Made by a program: the position numbers and the translations under genes. A stretch of 64,000 nucleotides of DNA from Gemmatimonadota bacterium (GTDB lineage Bacteria; Gemmatimonadota; Gemmatimonadetes; Longimicrobiales; Gaopeijiaceae): contig JAUIEJ010000001.1 of assembly GCA_030428885.1 (NCBI GenBank), positions 558,001 to 622,000 of the forward strand. The letters are read 5' to 3'. This document shows, one piece after another, positions 51,403 to 59,894 of this stretch. The notes beneath the pieces are model-generated. The model had not been told where the DNA came from. It worked only from the letters and a program-made list of their open reading frames with translations, and ran no database searches. Each line of letters opens with the position of its first letter. Position 1 is the first letter of the stretch.

Positions 51403-52614
51403 ATGCAGCACTGCACCCACCTCCGTGTCCTCGTCTCCTTGAGCGTGGGCGTGGGAGCGTGCGCCGCCCCCGACGCCGATCCCGAGTCCCACGCCTTCGA
51501 CCCGTCGGTGCCCCGGTGGAGTCTCTCCGTGGAGGCCGAAGTGGGGGGAGCCGACGAGGCCGAGGGGATGATCCTGGGCGGGGTGATGGGGGGCGTGCTC
51601 CTGGACGACGGCGGGTTCGCCCTGGGCGAGGGCCAGACCCTGGAGGTGCGGTTCTACGATGGCCGAGGGGCCTTTCGGGGCGCCCGGGGTGGGCGAGGTC
51701 AGGGCCCCGGTGAATTCACCTTCATCAACTGGGTGGACTCGCCCGACGGGGTCGGGGTGACGGCGTGGGACCCCCAGGCCAACCGTGTGACCTCGTTTCC
51801 TGGACTCCAGGGCGACCCCTCGACCCGCTCGCTGGACCTGGGCGCCGCCGGGCCCCGGGGATCGGGCGCGCCTGTGGGACTCCTGGCCGACGGCACCGTC
51901 GTGGTGCTCCACGGGGCTCGGGAGAACGATCTGACCGGTGCCGTGGAGGGCGAACATCGCGACACGGCCCGGGTGATCGCCGTGGGAGCCGATGATTCAC
52001 GGATCCTCCTCGCCCGGCCCGGCACCGAGCGGTTCGTCGCCTCCGACGGCGAGCAGAGCGGCGCCCCCCTGGTGGTGTTCGGCTCCGAGCCCCGGGCCAC
52101 GGTCATGGGCCCCACGGTGGTGGCCGGCGGAACGGACACGGCCGAGCTGACGCGCCTCGACCCCACGGGTGCGCCCCTGGATCCGGCCCGGATCGCCGTG
52201 CCGGCGTTGGCTGCAAATCCCGACGCCGAGTCGGCCGTGCGACAGGCGGGAGTCGCGGCCGACAGCGCCGTCTGGGCGCGCATCGCGCCGTACAACCCGA
52301 CCCTGGACTTCGCCACGCTCCTGGAGTATTCGCGAGACCTCTGGACGAGTCTTCCGGCGAGGGACACGCTCCCCCGATTCTCCGAACTTCGGGGCGACCG
52401 GGCCGGGCATCTCTGGGTCCGGGCGTACGTGCTCCCCACAGCCGACTCCGTGACCTGGGCCCGCATGGACGCAGGGTTCGACGCCGAAGGTCGGGTGGTG
52501 GTGCCCGCGGGATGGCGGATCCTGGACCAGGAGGGCGACCGCCTCCTGGTGGCGCTCCGCGACGCCGCCGACCGCTGGATCGTCCGTATGCTTCGGGCGG
52601 AGGGCGCGTCCTGA
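51403..52614 (+). CDS. Six-bladed beta-propeller lipoprotein (3 of 3)
   Basis: A 403-residue protein with a lipoprotein signal (LVSLSVGVGACAAPD). It carries the family motif GGRGQGPGEFTFINW and repeated propeller segments (GVTAWDPQANRVTSFPGLQG, LLADGTVVVLHGAREND, GRVVVPAGWRILDQEGDRLL). The ATG at 51403 is adopted because it directly precedes the signal sequence; an upstream in-frame ATG at 51358 is possible and neither has a strong ribosome-binding site. The TGA stop overlaps the proposed CTG start of cutC. Confidence 0.7.
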   Translation: MQHCTHLRVLVSLSVGVGACAAPDADPESHAFDPSVPRWSLSVEAEVGGADEAEGMILGGVMGGVLLDDGGFALGEGQTLEVRFYDGRGAFRGARGGRGQGPGEFTFINWVDSPDGVGVTAWDPQANRVTSFPGLQGDPSTRSLDLGAAGPRGSGAPVGLLADGTVVVLHGARENDLTGAVEGEHRDTARVIAVGADDSRILLARPGTERFVASDGEQSGAPLVVFGSEPRATVMGPTVVAGGTDTAELTRLDPTGAPLDPARIAVPALAANPDAESAVRQAGVAADSAVWARIAPYNPTLDFATLLEYSRDLWTSLPARDTLPRFSELRGDRAGHLWVRAYVLPTADSVTWARMDAGFDAEGRVVVPAGWRILDQEGDRLLVALRDAADRWIVRMLRAEGAS

Positions 52615-53273
52615 ACCCGTCGGAGGGCGTCCTCGTCGAGGCCTGCGTCACCTCCCTCGCCGAGGCGGTGGCGTCGGCCCGGGCCGGTGCCCACCGCCTC
52701 GAGCTGTGCGTGGATCTGGAGGTGGGGGGACTCACCCCCCCCTCCGACCTGGTGGAGGCGGTGGTGGAGGGCGTGGACGTGCCGGTCTTCGCCATGGTCC
52801 GGCCCCGGGCGGGCGACTTCCGGCCTCGCCCCGGCGAGGTCGACACCATGCTCCGGTCCGTGGAGGAATCCCGCCGGGCCGGGGTCGCCGGTCTCGTCGC
52901 GGGGGTCCTGGACGAACGGGGCGACGTCCACGGCCCCGCTACCGAAGCGCTCGTGTCCGCCGCGGCGGGGCTCCCCATCACCTTCCACCGGGCCTTCGAC
53001 CACGGGCCCGACCCCGACGCTGCCCTGGAGTCCCTGGTGGAACTCGGTGTGACCCGCGTCCTCACGGGGGGAGGCCCGGGCCGGGCCTGGGAGGGGAGGG
53101 ACCGGCTTCGACGTCTCGTGGCGCGGGCGGCCGGCCGCATCGTGGTGCTGGTGGGCGGGGGGGTCCGGGGCGATCACGCGGCGGAGTTGGCGCGGTTCAC
53201 GGGCGCCCGGGAGTTCCACGCCCGGGCCTCGGGGGTGCCCGGGGTCGTGGGCGCCCTGCGGCCCCGCCGCTGA
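52611..53273 (+). CDS. cutC: CutC-family protein
   Basis: A 220-residue TIM-barrel protein. LVEACVTSLAEAVASARAGA, HRLELCVDLEVGGLTPPSDL, VFAMVRPRAGDF, LPITFHRAFDHGPDPDAALE and LGVTRVLTGGG are all CutC hallmarks. CutC has been linked to copper homeostasis, although its biochemical role is disputed. No ATG, GTG or TTG lies at the right place in frame; the best candidate is CTG at 52611, overlapping the TGA of the propeller gene and preceded by GGAGGG. The upstream in-frame extension has no family similarity. CTG is an unusual start codon. Confidence 0.88.
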   Translation: MNPSEGVLVEACVTSLAEAVASARAGAHRLELCVDLEVGGLTPPSDLVEAVVEGVDVPVFAMVRPRAGDFRPRPGEVDTMLRSVEESRRAGVAGLVAGVLDERGDVHGPATEALVSAAAGLPITFHRAFDHGPDPDAALESLVELGVTRVLTGGGPGRAWEGRDRLRRLVARAAGRIVVLVGGGVRGDHAAELARFTGAREFHARASGVPGVVGALRPRR

Positions 53274-53289
53274 GCGTTATCTTCGCGCC

Positions 53290-54024
53290 ATGGCGCACTC
53301 CCCCGATTCCCCCGCCGCCGTCCCGCTCCAGCCGGGGGTCCTGCATCTCGTCCGGGCTCGTCTCGATGCGCCCCCCTGGCCCCGGGAGCACCTGGCCGCG
53401 GTCCTCTCCGACGACGAGCGGGCGCGCATCGCTCGCTTCCGTTTTCCCCACCTGCAGCGGCGCCACGAGGCCGCCACCGGGCTCCTGCGCAGGGTCCTGG
53501 CCCGGATCGTGGACCGGGATCCGGCCGACCTGAGGTTCGAGGTGGGGGAGCACGGCAAGCCGCACCTTCCCGGTGGACCGGCCTTCAACCAGTCCCACTC
53601 CGGAGAGTGGTGGATGCTCGGGGTGGCGTCGGAGGGACGGGTCGGGGTCGATGTGGAGGTCCACCGGACCCTGCACGACCTGGACGACCTCGCCCGCAAC
53701 ACCTTCCACCCCGCCGAGGCCGACGACGTCCTGAACGAGCCGTCGCCCGAGGAACGGACCCGGGCCTTCTTCCGGGTCTGGAGCCGGAAGGAGGCGTTCA
53801 TCAAGGCCGTGGGCCGGGGGCTGTCGTATCCGCTGGCGGGGTTCCGGGTGTCGGCCCGGGCCGAGCCCCCGCGGGAGATCCTGGCCATCGACGATCCAGC
53901 CGACGACGTCCGCGGGTGGTGCATGCGTTCGGTGCCATGGGACTCCACTCTGGCCGCCGCCGTCAGTTGGGACCGGCCCGAAGGCCGGGTGGTGTGGACG
54001 CCGGCTCTCGGCCGCGACGCTTGA
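53290..54024 (+). CDS. 4'-phosphopantetheinyl transferase (Sfp type)
   Basis: A 244-residue enzyme that transfers the phosphopantetheine arm of CoA to a carrier-protein serine. KPHLPGGPAFNQSHSGEWWM, GVGVDVEVHR-like GRVGVDVEVHRTLHDLDDLA near residue 119 (Mg-binding Asp/Glu) and FFRVWSRKEAFIKAVGRGLS near residue 163 are the three motifs of the Sfp class. That class serves polyketide or peptide synthases as well as fatty-acid synthesis; no such synthase is in the window. The ATG at 53290 lies 16 bp after cutC. TTATCTTCG a few bases upstream resembles the -10 region TTACCTTCG before the acidic gene, so a very short leader is possible. Confidence 0.93.
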   Translation: MAHSPDSPAAVPLQPGVLHLVRARLDAPPWPREHLAAVLSDDERARIARFRFPHLQRRHEAATGLLRRVLARIVDRDPADLRFEVGEHGKPHLPGGPAFNQSHSGEWWMLGVASEGRVGVDVEVHRTLHDLDDLARNTFHPAEADDVLNEPSPEERTRAFFRVWSRKEAFIKAVGRGLSYPLAGFRVSARAEPPREILAIDDPADDVRGWCMRSVPWDSTLAAAVSWDRPEGRVVWTPALGRDA

Positions 54025-54080
54025 TCGCCACCCCCGGCGCTCCGTAGGTTTCCCGCCGCGCCCCCCCTACGAGAAGCCCC

Positions 54081-55298
54081 GTGCGGACGTCCCCACAGGC
54101 CCCCGATCTCTCTGCTCCCGACCCCGCCGCCTCGGCGTTGGGATCCGAGCCCTCCGCCCGCGACCGGGGTGCCGAGCGCGAGCTGCGACAGGCCCAACGC
54201 ATGGAGGTGGTGGGCCAGATGGTCAGCGGCGTCGCCCACGATCTGGCCAACATCCTCACGGCCATCCAGGGGTTCGCCGAACTGGCCGCCGACGGGGCGT
54301 CGCCCACCACGGCGGCGGTGATCCGGGAGATCCGGTCCACCGCCGACCGGGGCACGGCCCTGACCCGGAAGCTCCTGGCCGTGGGCCGGGCCCGGGAGTC
54401 CCGCGCCGCGGCGCTGGATCTGAACGACTGCGTGGCCGAGGTCGAGGCGCTGCTTCGCCGCGTGGTGGGGCCGGACCTGGAGATCCGAACCGAGCTGGAC
54501 CGGGAGATCCCCCGGGTCAACGCCGTGGCCCACGACCTGGAGATGGTGCTCCTGAACCTGGCCCTCAACGCCCGGGACGCGGTCCGGGGTCCGGGGTGGG
54601 TCCGCATCGCCACCCGGGTGGAGGCGGACCCGGGCGCGCCCTGGCCGTGGGTGGTTCTGGAGGTGGCCGATTCGGGCATCGGCATGGACGAGGAGACCCG
54701 GACCCGGGTCTTCGAGCCCTTCTTCACCACCAAGGAAGAAGGGGTGGGCACGGGACTCGGGCTGGCGGTGGTGGCCGATGTGGTGAACGACCTGGGCGGG
54801 CGCATCGAACTGGCCAGCGCCCCGAGCCAGGGCACGACGTTCACCATCCGTCTGCCGGCGCCCCAGGATCTGATGCCCCGGGAGGAGGAACCGCCCGTGG
54901 AAGACGCGGGCGGGGGGCCCGAGGTCCTGCTCCTCTGCGACGACGACCCGGGGGTCGTGCGCATGTTGGCGTCGGCGCTGCGACGGGTCGGGTACGAGGT
55001 GGTGGAGACCCACGGGCCCCACGAGGCCATCGCGGCCTTCGAGGATCGGGACGGCGCCGTGGACCTCCTGGTCACCGACGTCATGATGCCCGAACTCACC
55101 GGCGAAGACCTCCTGACCCGTCTCCGACAGGTGCGGGCCGATCTCCCCGTGGTGCTCCTCACCGGGTACACCCAGGACGGGCTCCAGGCGCAGGGCGTGG
55201 AGCTCGGGGCCGGGCGCCTGCTCCAGAAGCCCTTCGGTCCCGAGGAGCTGCGCGGCATCGTCCGGGAGGTGCTGGACCAGGCTCGGAGCGGCGCGTAG
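54081..55298 (+). CDS. Hybrid histidine kinase with C-terminal receiver (flagellar locus)
   Basis: A 405-residue cytoplasmic kinase without PAS or membrane segments. HisKA: MEVVGQMVSGVAHDLANILT with His53. HATPase_c: MVLLNLALNARDAV, VADSGIGMDEETRTRVFEPF, FTTKEEGVGTGLGLAVV. A linker leads to a receiver with LLLCDDDPGVVRM, phospho-Asp333 in VTDVMMPELTG and Lys in LLQKPFGP. It is followed after 4 bp by a second kinase-like protein lacking the phospho-acceptor. Its place beside an NtrC-type activator and flagellar genes suggests a FlrB/FleS-like role, phosphorylating the activator at 58539; the partner is inferred from neighbourhood only. Confidence 0.9.
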   Translation: MRTSPQAPDLSAPDPAASALGSEPSARDRGAERELRQAQRMEVVGQMVSGVAHDLANILTAIQGFAELAADGASPTTAAVIREIRSTADRGTALTRKLLAVGRARESRAAALDLNDCVAEVEALLRRVVGPDLEIRTELDREIPRVNAVAHDLEMVLLNLALNARDAVRGPGWVRIATRVEADPGAPWPWVVLEVADSGIGMDEETRTRVFEPFFTTKEEGVGTGLGLAVVADVVNDLGGRIELASAPSQGTTFTIRLPAPQDLMPREEEPPVEDAGGGPEVLLLCDDDPGVVRMLASALRRVGYEVVETHGPHEAIAAFEDRDGAVDLLVTDVMMPELTGEDLLTRLRQVRADLPVVLLTGYTQDGLQAQGVELGAGRLLQKPFGPEELRGIVREVLDQARSGA

Positions 55299-55302
55299 CA
55301 GC

Positions 55303-57072
55303 ATGGCGGTCACCGACGCCTACCGAACCCTCTACCTCCAGGCCCCCATCCCCCTGGTCACCCTCCGGGACGACGGCCGGGTGGTGGACGCCAATCCCGC
55401 CTTCGTGGAGGCGACCCGGAGTCCCAGGGAAACCCTGCTCGGCGCCGACGTCGGCGACTCCCTCGCGGCGCAGGATCGGGGCGCGAGCCGGGTCTATCTG
55501 CGCCAGGCCCTGGAACGGGGGACCGCGGAATGGTCCGTGAGCCTGTCGGGCACACCCAACGTGCGGTGGCACGTGAAGGCGATCTCGTTCAAGGGTCAGG
55601 TGGCCGTGCTGGCCTTCTGGACTCCCCCGGAACAGGACGTGGCCCGGACTCTCGTGCCCGCTCTCGCGGCGGTGGCCCGGAGGATTCCCGAGCAGGCCCT
55701 GATCCTCCTCTCCGCCGATCTGTGGATTCTGGGCGCGTGGGGACTTCCGGAGGTGGGGGCCGCCGACGACTCGGACGTCGTGGGGCGCCACCTGCGACGC
55801 CTCGTGGACGTCGACCCCGGGCGATTGAAGGAGCTGGTCGAGGCCATGGGGGCCGAGGAACCGTGGGCCGGGCGACTCACCCTCTCCGAAGACGACCTGG
55901 GCGGCGGGGAGTGCATCGCCAGTCTCGTCCCGTCGCGGGTCGTGGGCGGAAGTCGCCAGGGCGCCGGGTTCCTGGTGCTCCGCCGAGCCGCCGCCGACGG
56001 ACGCCCTCCCCAGGATCATCGGCGTCTCCACCGCATGGCCCGGGTGGGCGACTTCGCCGTGGAACTCGTGGACACACTCCGGGACCGGGTGCGGGCGCTG
56101 GTCCGGAGCGAGCCGGGCAGCCCGGACGCCCGGCGACTGGGCCTGGAGTTCGAGGCCCTGGACCAGCGGTTGCGCCAGTTCACCGACATCGCCCGCATCG
56201 AGGGGCGGGTGGCCAGGGCCGACGTCGCCGAAGGGGTGCGGAGCCGGTGGGCCGATTTCCTGGCCGACCAGGGCATCGAACTCACGGTGTCCGTGGACGA
56301 CGGCGTGGGCGAGGAGTCTCTCGCCGTCTCCGAAGACCTCATGGTGGCCGTTCTCGACGAACTCGTGGAAAACGCCCGGGTCGCTCTCGACGACGCCCCG
56401 GTACGGACCATCGCCGTGACGGTGGAGGCCGCCGAGGGCAGCGCCCGGGTGGCCGTGGAGGACTCGGGGCCCGGAGTGCCCGGGAGTCGGCGTCAGGCCG
56501 TCTTCCGCCCCTTCGCCTCGGGCCGCGCTGGTCGCCTGGGGCTGGGGTTGGCCACCGCCCGCAGTCAGTTGGAACTGGTGGGCGGATCGCTGATCCTGGA
56601 CGACTCCGACACCGGGGCGCGATTCGTGGTCCGGGTGCCCGTGGAGGGGCCGTCGGCCCCGGCGCCCGGTCCCTCCGACGGTCTCCGTTCGCCCGTCCTG
56701 TCGGGGCGGTCGGTGCTGGTGGTGGACGAGGCCGAAGACACCCGTCGCGCCGTGGCTCGGATCCTGGGCACCGTGGGCATGACCGTGCGGGAGGCCTGGA
56801 GCGCCCGGAGCGCGGTGTCGGAGCTCGTGCAGCGCGGGGTGACCGACGCCGTGGTGTGTACCGTGGGGGGCGACGAGTCGGGGGGCGCGCGTTTCGTTTC
56901 CGACCTCAGGGAAGTGGCCCCCGAGCTGGTGGGCCGGACGGTCCTGCTGGTCGATGTGGCGTCACCGACCCGCATCGGGGTGCTGGAGCAGCGGTGGGGG
57001 TGTGCCGTGTTGGCCCGCCCCCTGGTGGTGGAGCAGTTGGTGTCGCGGCTGGAGCGCGACGCCGGGGCCTGA
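55303..57072 (+). CDS. Degenerate histidine-kinase-like protein (PAS-HATPase-pseudoreceiver)
   Basis: A 589-residue protein. Residues ~8-110 are a PAS domain (APIPLVTLRDDGRVVDANPA), and a second PAS-like region follows to ~230. The dimerisation helix reads LHRMARVGDFAVELVDTLRD, where Asp257 stands in place of the phospho-acceptor His. The ATPase domain looks intact (LDELVENARVALDD, EDSGPGVPGSRRQAVFRPFA, GLGLGLATARS). The C-terminal receiver fold (SVLVVDEAEDTRRAVARILG) has DAVVCTVGGDES, with Thr where the phospho-Asp should be, and Arg for the conserved Lys (LARPLVV). It may bind ATP but cannot relay phosphate, so it is probably a regulator of the adjacent hybrid kinase. Confidence 0.85.
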   Translation: MAVTDAYRTLYLQAPIPLVTLRDDGRVVDANPAFVEATRSPRETLLGADVGDSLAAQDRGASRVYLRQALERGTAEWSVSLSGTPNVRWHVKAISFKGQVAVLAFWTPPEQDVARTLVPALAAVARRIPEQALILLSADLWILGAWGLPEVGAADDSDVVGRHLRRLVDVDPGRLKELVEAMGAEEPWAGRLTLSEDDLGGGECIASLVPSRVVGGSRQGAGFLVLRRAAADGRPPQDHRRLHRMARVGDFAVELVDTLRDRVRALVRSEPGSPDARRLGLEFEALDQRLRQFTDIARIEGRVARADVAEGVRSRWADFLADQGIELTVSVDDGVGEESLAVSEDLMVAVLDELVENARVALDDAPVRTIAVTVEAAEGSARVAVEDSGPGVPGSRRQAVFRPFASGRAGRLGLGLATARSQLELVGGSLILDDSDTGARFVVRVPVEGPSAPAPGPSDGLRSPVLSGRSVLVVDEAEDTRRAVARILGTVGMTVREAWSARSAVSELVQRGVTDAVVCTVGGDESGGARFVSDLREVAPELVGRTVLLVDVASPTRIGVLEQRWGCAVLARPLVVEQLVSRLERDAGA

Positions 57073-57092
57073 TTCGCCCGGGCGGGGTCCGG

Positions 57093-57548
57093 TCAGGCGC
57101 CGGTGACGCGGGGCCGGAAGGGCGTGCGGACGCCGGGGGCGTCGGAGCGGACGAACTGGACGCCGAGACCCGCCTTGAGATTGATGGCCACCGGACCCTG
57201 CAGGTTGGCCGTCCACATCTCGCCCGCATCCCGGGGCACCGTGGCGATGGCCAGGATGGCCACGTCGGCGGGCTGCTTCACGCCCAGGGCATCGGCTTCC
57301 TGGTTGGGAAGGTCCACGCTGTAGCCTTCGATGACCTGGAAGGGGTCCACCAGCACGAACGCCAGGGGAGCGTGCTCCTCCGACCGGAGCCAGTAGAAGC
57401 CCGGGACGTCGGCCGCCTCGAGGCTGTAACGCGTGGCATCGGGAAAGCCCAGGAGCCCCCGGGGAAACCGCACGGGCTGGCCGATGAAGGGCTCATCGTC
57501 GCCCGATTGACCGGTGGGGGGCGACGGCAGGGTCATGGCGGCGCTCAT
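57093..57548 (-). CDS. fliW: Flagellar assembly factor FliW
   Basis: A 151-residue cytoplasmic protein. VRFPRGLLGFPDATRYSLEA, FYWLRSEEHAPLAFVLVDPF, VAILAIATVPRDAGEMWTAN and LQGPVAINLKAGLGVQFV are typical FliW segments. FliW binds flagellin and CsrA, releasing CsrA repression of flagellin synthesis when flagellin is exported. No csrA is in the window, though it usually follows fliW; the next gene here is the convergent kinase-like gene 20 bp away. The ATG at 57548 overlaps the flgL stop (ATGA), so the pair is one transcript. Confidence 0.95.
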   Translation of the reverse strand: MSAAMTLPSPPTGQSGDDEPFIGQPVRFPRGLLGFPDATRYSLEAADVPGFYWLRSEEHAPLAFVLVDPFQVIEGYSVDLPNQEADALGVKQPADVAILAIATVPRDAGEMWTANLQGPVAINLKAGLGVQFVRSDAPGVRTPFRPRVTGA

Positions 57549-58429
57549 CGCAGGTAGTTCGTGAGGGTGGTGTCCAGGATCCGGCTGGTGGAGAGCAGGG
57601 CGGCCTGATAGGCGGCCTGACGGTTCACCAGGACGGTGATGGCTTCTTCCATCTCCACGTCCATGAGGTCCGACCTCAGGTTGCGGAGGTTGAGATCGAG
57701 GGACTCCACGTTGGCCTCGGCCACGTCGAGTCGGATCTGACGAGCACCCACCTCACCCACGAACCCCTGGAGGTTGGAGTGGGCTGCGTCGATGCGGTCG
57801 GCGCTTCCCTGGATGGTGGCGGTGTCGTTGGCCCGGAGGGCGGTGGAGAGGGCCTCGATGGAGGCCAGGACGTCGGAATCGATGAACAGCGTGCCGGCCC
57901 CATGGGCTCCCTGCATCACGCTCCCTGCGCCCACCTCGTACGAGGGGGACTGGCGGGTGGGGGCCGCGGGATCTTCGGCGCCGGTCACGGCGTCGAGAGG
58001 GGCGCGATCGGGGTAGAGACCGCCGAACACGTAGGCGTCGCCCGACTGGGTATTGGCGATCTGCACGACCTGCCGGTAGAGCTCGTCCACCTCGTCGGCC
58101 GTGACCGATCGGGTCTGGGCATTGGCGTTGGCGCCGGACTGCCCGTAAGCCAGTTCCCGGGCGCGCTCCAGAATGCCCGACACCTGATCCAGCGCCGTTT
58201 CCTCGACGGAGAGTCGCTCCCGGGCCGCCGAGATGTTGCGGCCGTACTGGGTCAGAGCGCGAAGATCGGAGTCCGTCGCCAGCACGCGGCTCGCCGTGGC
58301 GGGATCGTCCGACGGCCGGTTGATGCGCTGCCCGGTGGAGACCTTGTTCTGGGCGTCCGCCACCTCGGAAAGGCCGCGCTGGACCGTCCCCAGGCTGCGC
58401 ATGAGAGTCAGATTGTTGGTGATCCGCAC
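57545..58429 (-). CDS. flgL: Flagellar hook-filament junction protein FlgL
   Basis: A 294-residue flagellin-like protein. The N-terminal D0/D1 region reads MRITNNLTLMRSLGTVQRGL, VSTGQRINRPSDDPATASRV, and the C-terminal region LMDVEMEEAITVLVNRQAAY, QAALLSTSRILDTTLTNYL, with FGGLYPD in the variable centre. It joins the hook to the filament outside the cell. GTG at 58429 follows AGAGGTGG and gives the standard MRITNN start; GTG at 58438 is the alternative. A FliA-like promoter lies at 58488-58514, consistent with a late flagellar gene. Confidence 0.95.
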   Translation of the reverse strand: MRITNNLTLMRSLGTVQRGLSEVADAQNKVSTGQRINRPSDDPATASRVLATDSDLRALTQYGRNISAARERLSVEETALDQVSGILERARELAYGQSGANANAQTRSVTADEVDELYRQVVQIANTQSGDAYVFGGLYPDRAPLDAVTGAEDPAAPTRQSPSYEVGAGSVMQGAHGAGTLFIDSDVLASIEALSTALRANDTATIQGSADRIDAAHSNLQGFVGEVGARQIRLDVAEANVESLDLNLRNLRSDLMDVEMEEAITVLVNRQAAYQAALLSTSRILDTTLTNYLR

Positions 58430-58487
58430 TGCGTCCACCTCTCGTCGAGTTGAGTCCGGAGGGCCCGGCTCGTAGTCTACCCGGGTA

Positions 58488-58514
58488 GTTTCGGCCCCCC
58501 TACCGGGAACTTGA
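58488..58514 (-). promoter_or_regulatory. Sigma-28 (FliA)-like promoter for flgL-fliW
   Basis: On the minus strand TCAAGTTC (58514-58507), an 11-bp spacer and GCCGAAAC (58495-58488) match the FliA consensus TAAAGTTT-N11-GCCGATAA at 6 of 8 positions in each box with the exact spacing. The start codon lies about 60 bp downstream. The perfect palindrome CTACCCGGGTAG (58477-58488) sits at the transcription start and could be an additional operator. A weak sigma-70-like pair (TTGAGT 58450, TAGTCT 58473) faces the opposite way toward the activator gene. Confidence 0.55.
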
Positions 58515-58538
58515 GTCGTTCCCCCAGCCCCACGAGCG

Positions 58539-59885
58539 ATGGCGCGGATCCTGTGCGTGGACGACGAGGCCGGTGCCCTCGAGATCCTGAAGGAGACCCT
58601 CCGACAGGCGGGTCATGAGCCCGTGGGGGTCCGGAACGTCGAGGCCGCCATGGCGGTTCTCGGGCGGGGCGGCGTCGATCTCGTCCTCTCCGATTATCGG
58701 ATGCCCGAGACCTCGGGCCTGGAGTTCCTCAACCTGATCCAGGAAGAGGGCCTGGACGTGCCCCTGGTCATGATCACGGGCCACGCCTCCGTGGGGCACG
58801 CGGTGACGGCCATGAAGGCCGGGGCCATCGACTACGTCACCAAACCCGTGCGGGCGGGTCAGCTCGAACTGGTGGTGGAACAGGCTCTGGAGCTGGTGCG
58901 CCTGCGTCGCCAGAACCAGGCCCTGCGCAGCGAGGTGACCGAGCTCCGCGCCGGACACGAACTCGTGGGCGAGAGCGCGGCGTTCGAGAAGCTCCTGGAA
59001 GTGATCCGGGCTGCGGCGCCCACCCGGGCCAGCGTGCTGCTCCAGGGTGAGTCGGGTACGGGAAAGGAACTCCTGGCCCGCACGCTCCACACCCTGAGTG
59101 GTCGGGACGATGGCGCCTTCATCACGGTGAACTGCGCGGCCATGCCCGAGCACCTGGTGGAGAGCATCCTCTTCGGGCACGAGAAGGGGGCGTTCACCGG
59201 GGCCGTGAAACAGGTGAAAGGGGCGTTCGAGCGAGCCAATCGCGGGACTCTGCTCCTGGACGAGATCTCCGAGATGCGACTCGACCTCCAGGCCAAGCTG
59301 CTCCGGGCCCTGCAGGAGAACGAGTTCGAGCGCGTGGGCGGGACGTCCCCCGTGCGCGTGGACGTGCGCGTCATCGCCACCACCAACCGGGATCTCCCCA
59401 CCGAGGTGGAGGAAGGGCGCTTCCGCCAGGATCTCTTCTATCGCCTCAACGTGCTTCCGGTGCGGGTCCCCTCGCTCCGGGAGCGGCCCGACGACATTCC
59501 CCGTCTCGCTCGCCATTTCGCCCGACGGTCGGCCAGCGAGCTGGATCGTCCCGCGCCCACCTTCTCGGCCGATGCCGTGGAGCGCCTCCAGGGGTACGCC
59601 TGGCCGGGCAACGTCCGGGAACTGGCCCACGCCGTGGAGCGGGCCGTAATCCTCTCCCCCGGGCCCGAACTCGGACCCGAGGCCTTCGATCTCCTGGGGG
59701 ACGCACCGGGGATGCCCGGGGCGGCCCTTCCCGACGGGGCCGTGGTCCTCACGAGTCTCCGCATCGACGAAGCCGAACAGGCCCTCATCGAAGCGGCGCT
59801 GGAACGCACCGAGGGCAACCGCACCCAGGCGGCGGGACTCCTGGGCATGAGCGTGCGTACGCTCCGGTCCAAGCTCAACAAGTAG
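58539..59885 (+). CDS. Sigma-54-dependent response regulator (NtrC/FlrC family)
   Basis: A 448-residue activator. Receiver: RILCVDDEAGALEILKETL, phospho-Asp52 in LSDYRMPETSG, Lys in YVTKPVRAG. AAA+ domain: LLQGESGTGKELLARTLH (Walker A), HEKGAFTGAVKQVKGAFERA containing the GAFTGA sigma-54 contact loop, GTLLLDEISEM (Walker B) and RVIATTNRDLPTEVEEGRF. A Fis-type helix-turn-helix ends it (EGNRTQAAGLLGMSVRTLRS). The -24/-12 promoter of the flgB operon lies about 190 bp after its stop. It is the likely flagellar master activator of class FlrC/FleR/FlgR, probably phosphorylated by the kinase at 54081. Confidence 0.93.
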   Translation: MARILCVDDEAGALEILKETLRQAGHEPVGVRNVEAAMAVLGRGGVDLVLSDYRMPETSGLEFLNLIQEEGLDVPLVMITGHASVGHAVTAMKAGAIDYVTKPVRAGQLELVVEQALELVRLRRQNQALRSEVTELRAGHELVGESAAFEKLLEVIRAAAPTRASVLLQGESGTGKELLARTLHTLSGRDDGAFITVNCAAMPEHLVESILFGHEKGAFTGAVKQVKGAFERANRGTLLLDEISEMRLDLQAKLLRALQENEFERVGGTSPVRVDVRVIATTNRDLPTEVEEGRFRQDLFYRLNVLPVRVPSLRERPDDIPRLARHFARRSASELDRPAPTFSADAVERLQGYAWPGNVRELAHAVERAVILSPGPELGPEAFDLLGDAPGMPGAALPDGAVVLTSLRIDEAEQALIEAALERTEGNRTQAAGLLGMSVRTLRSKLNK

Positions 59886-59894
59886 GAAGGATCC

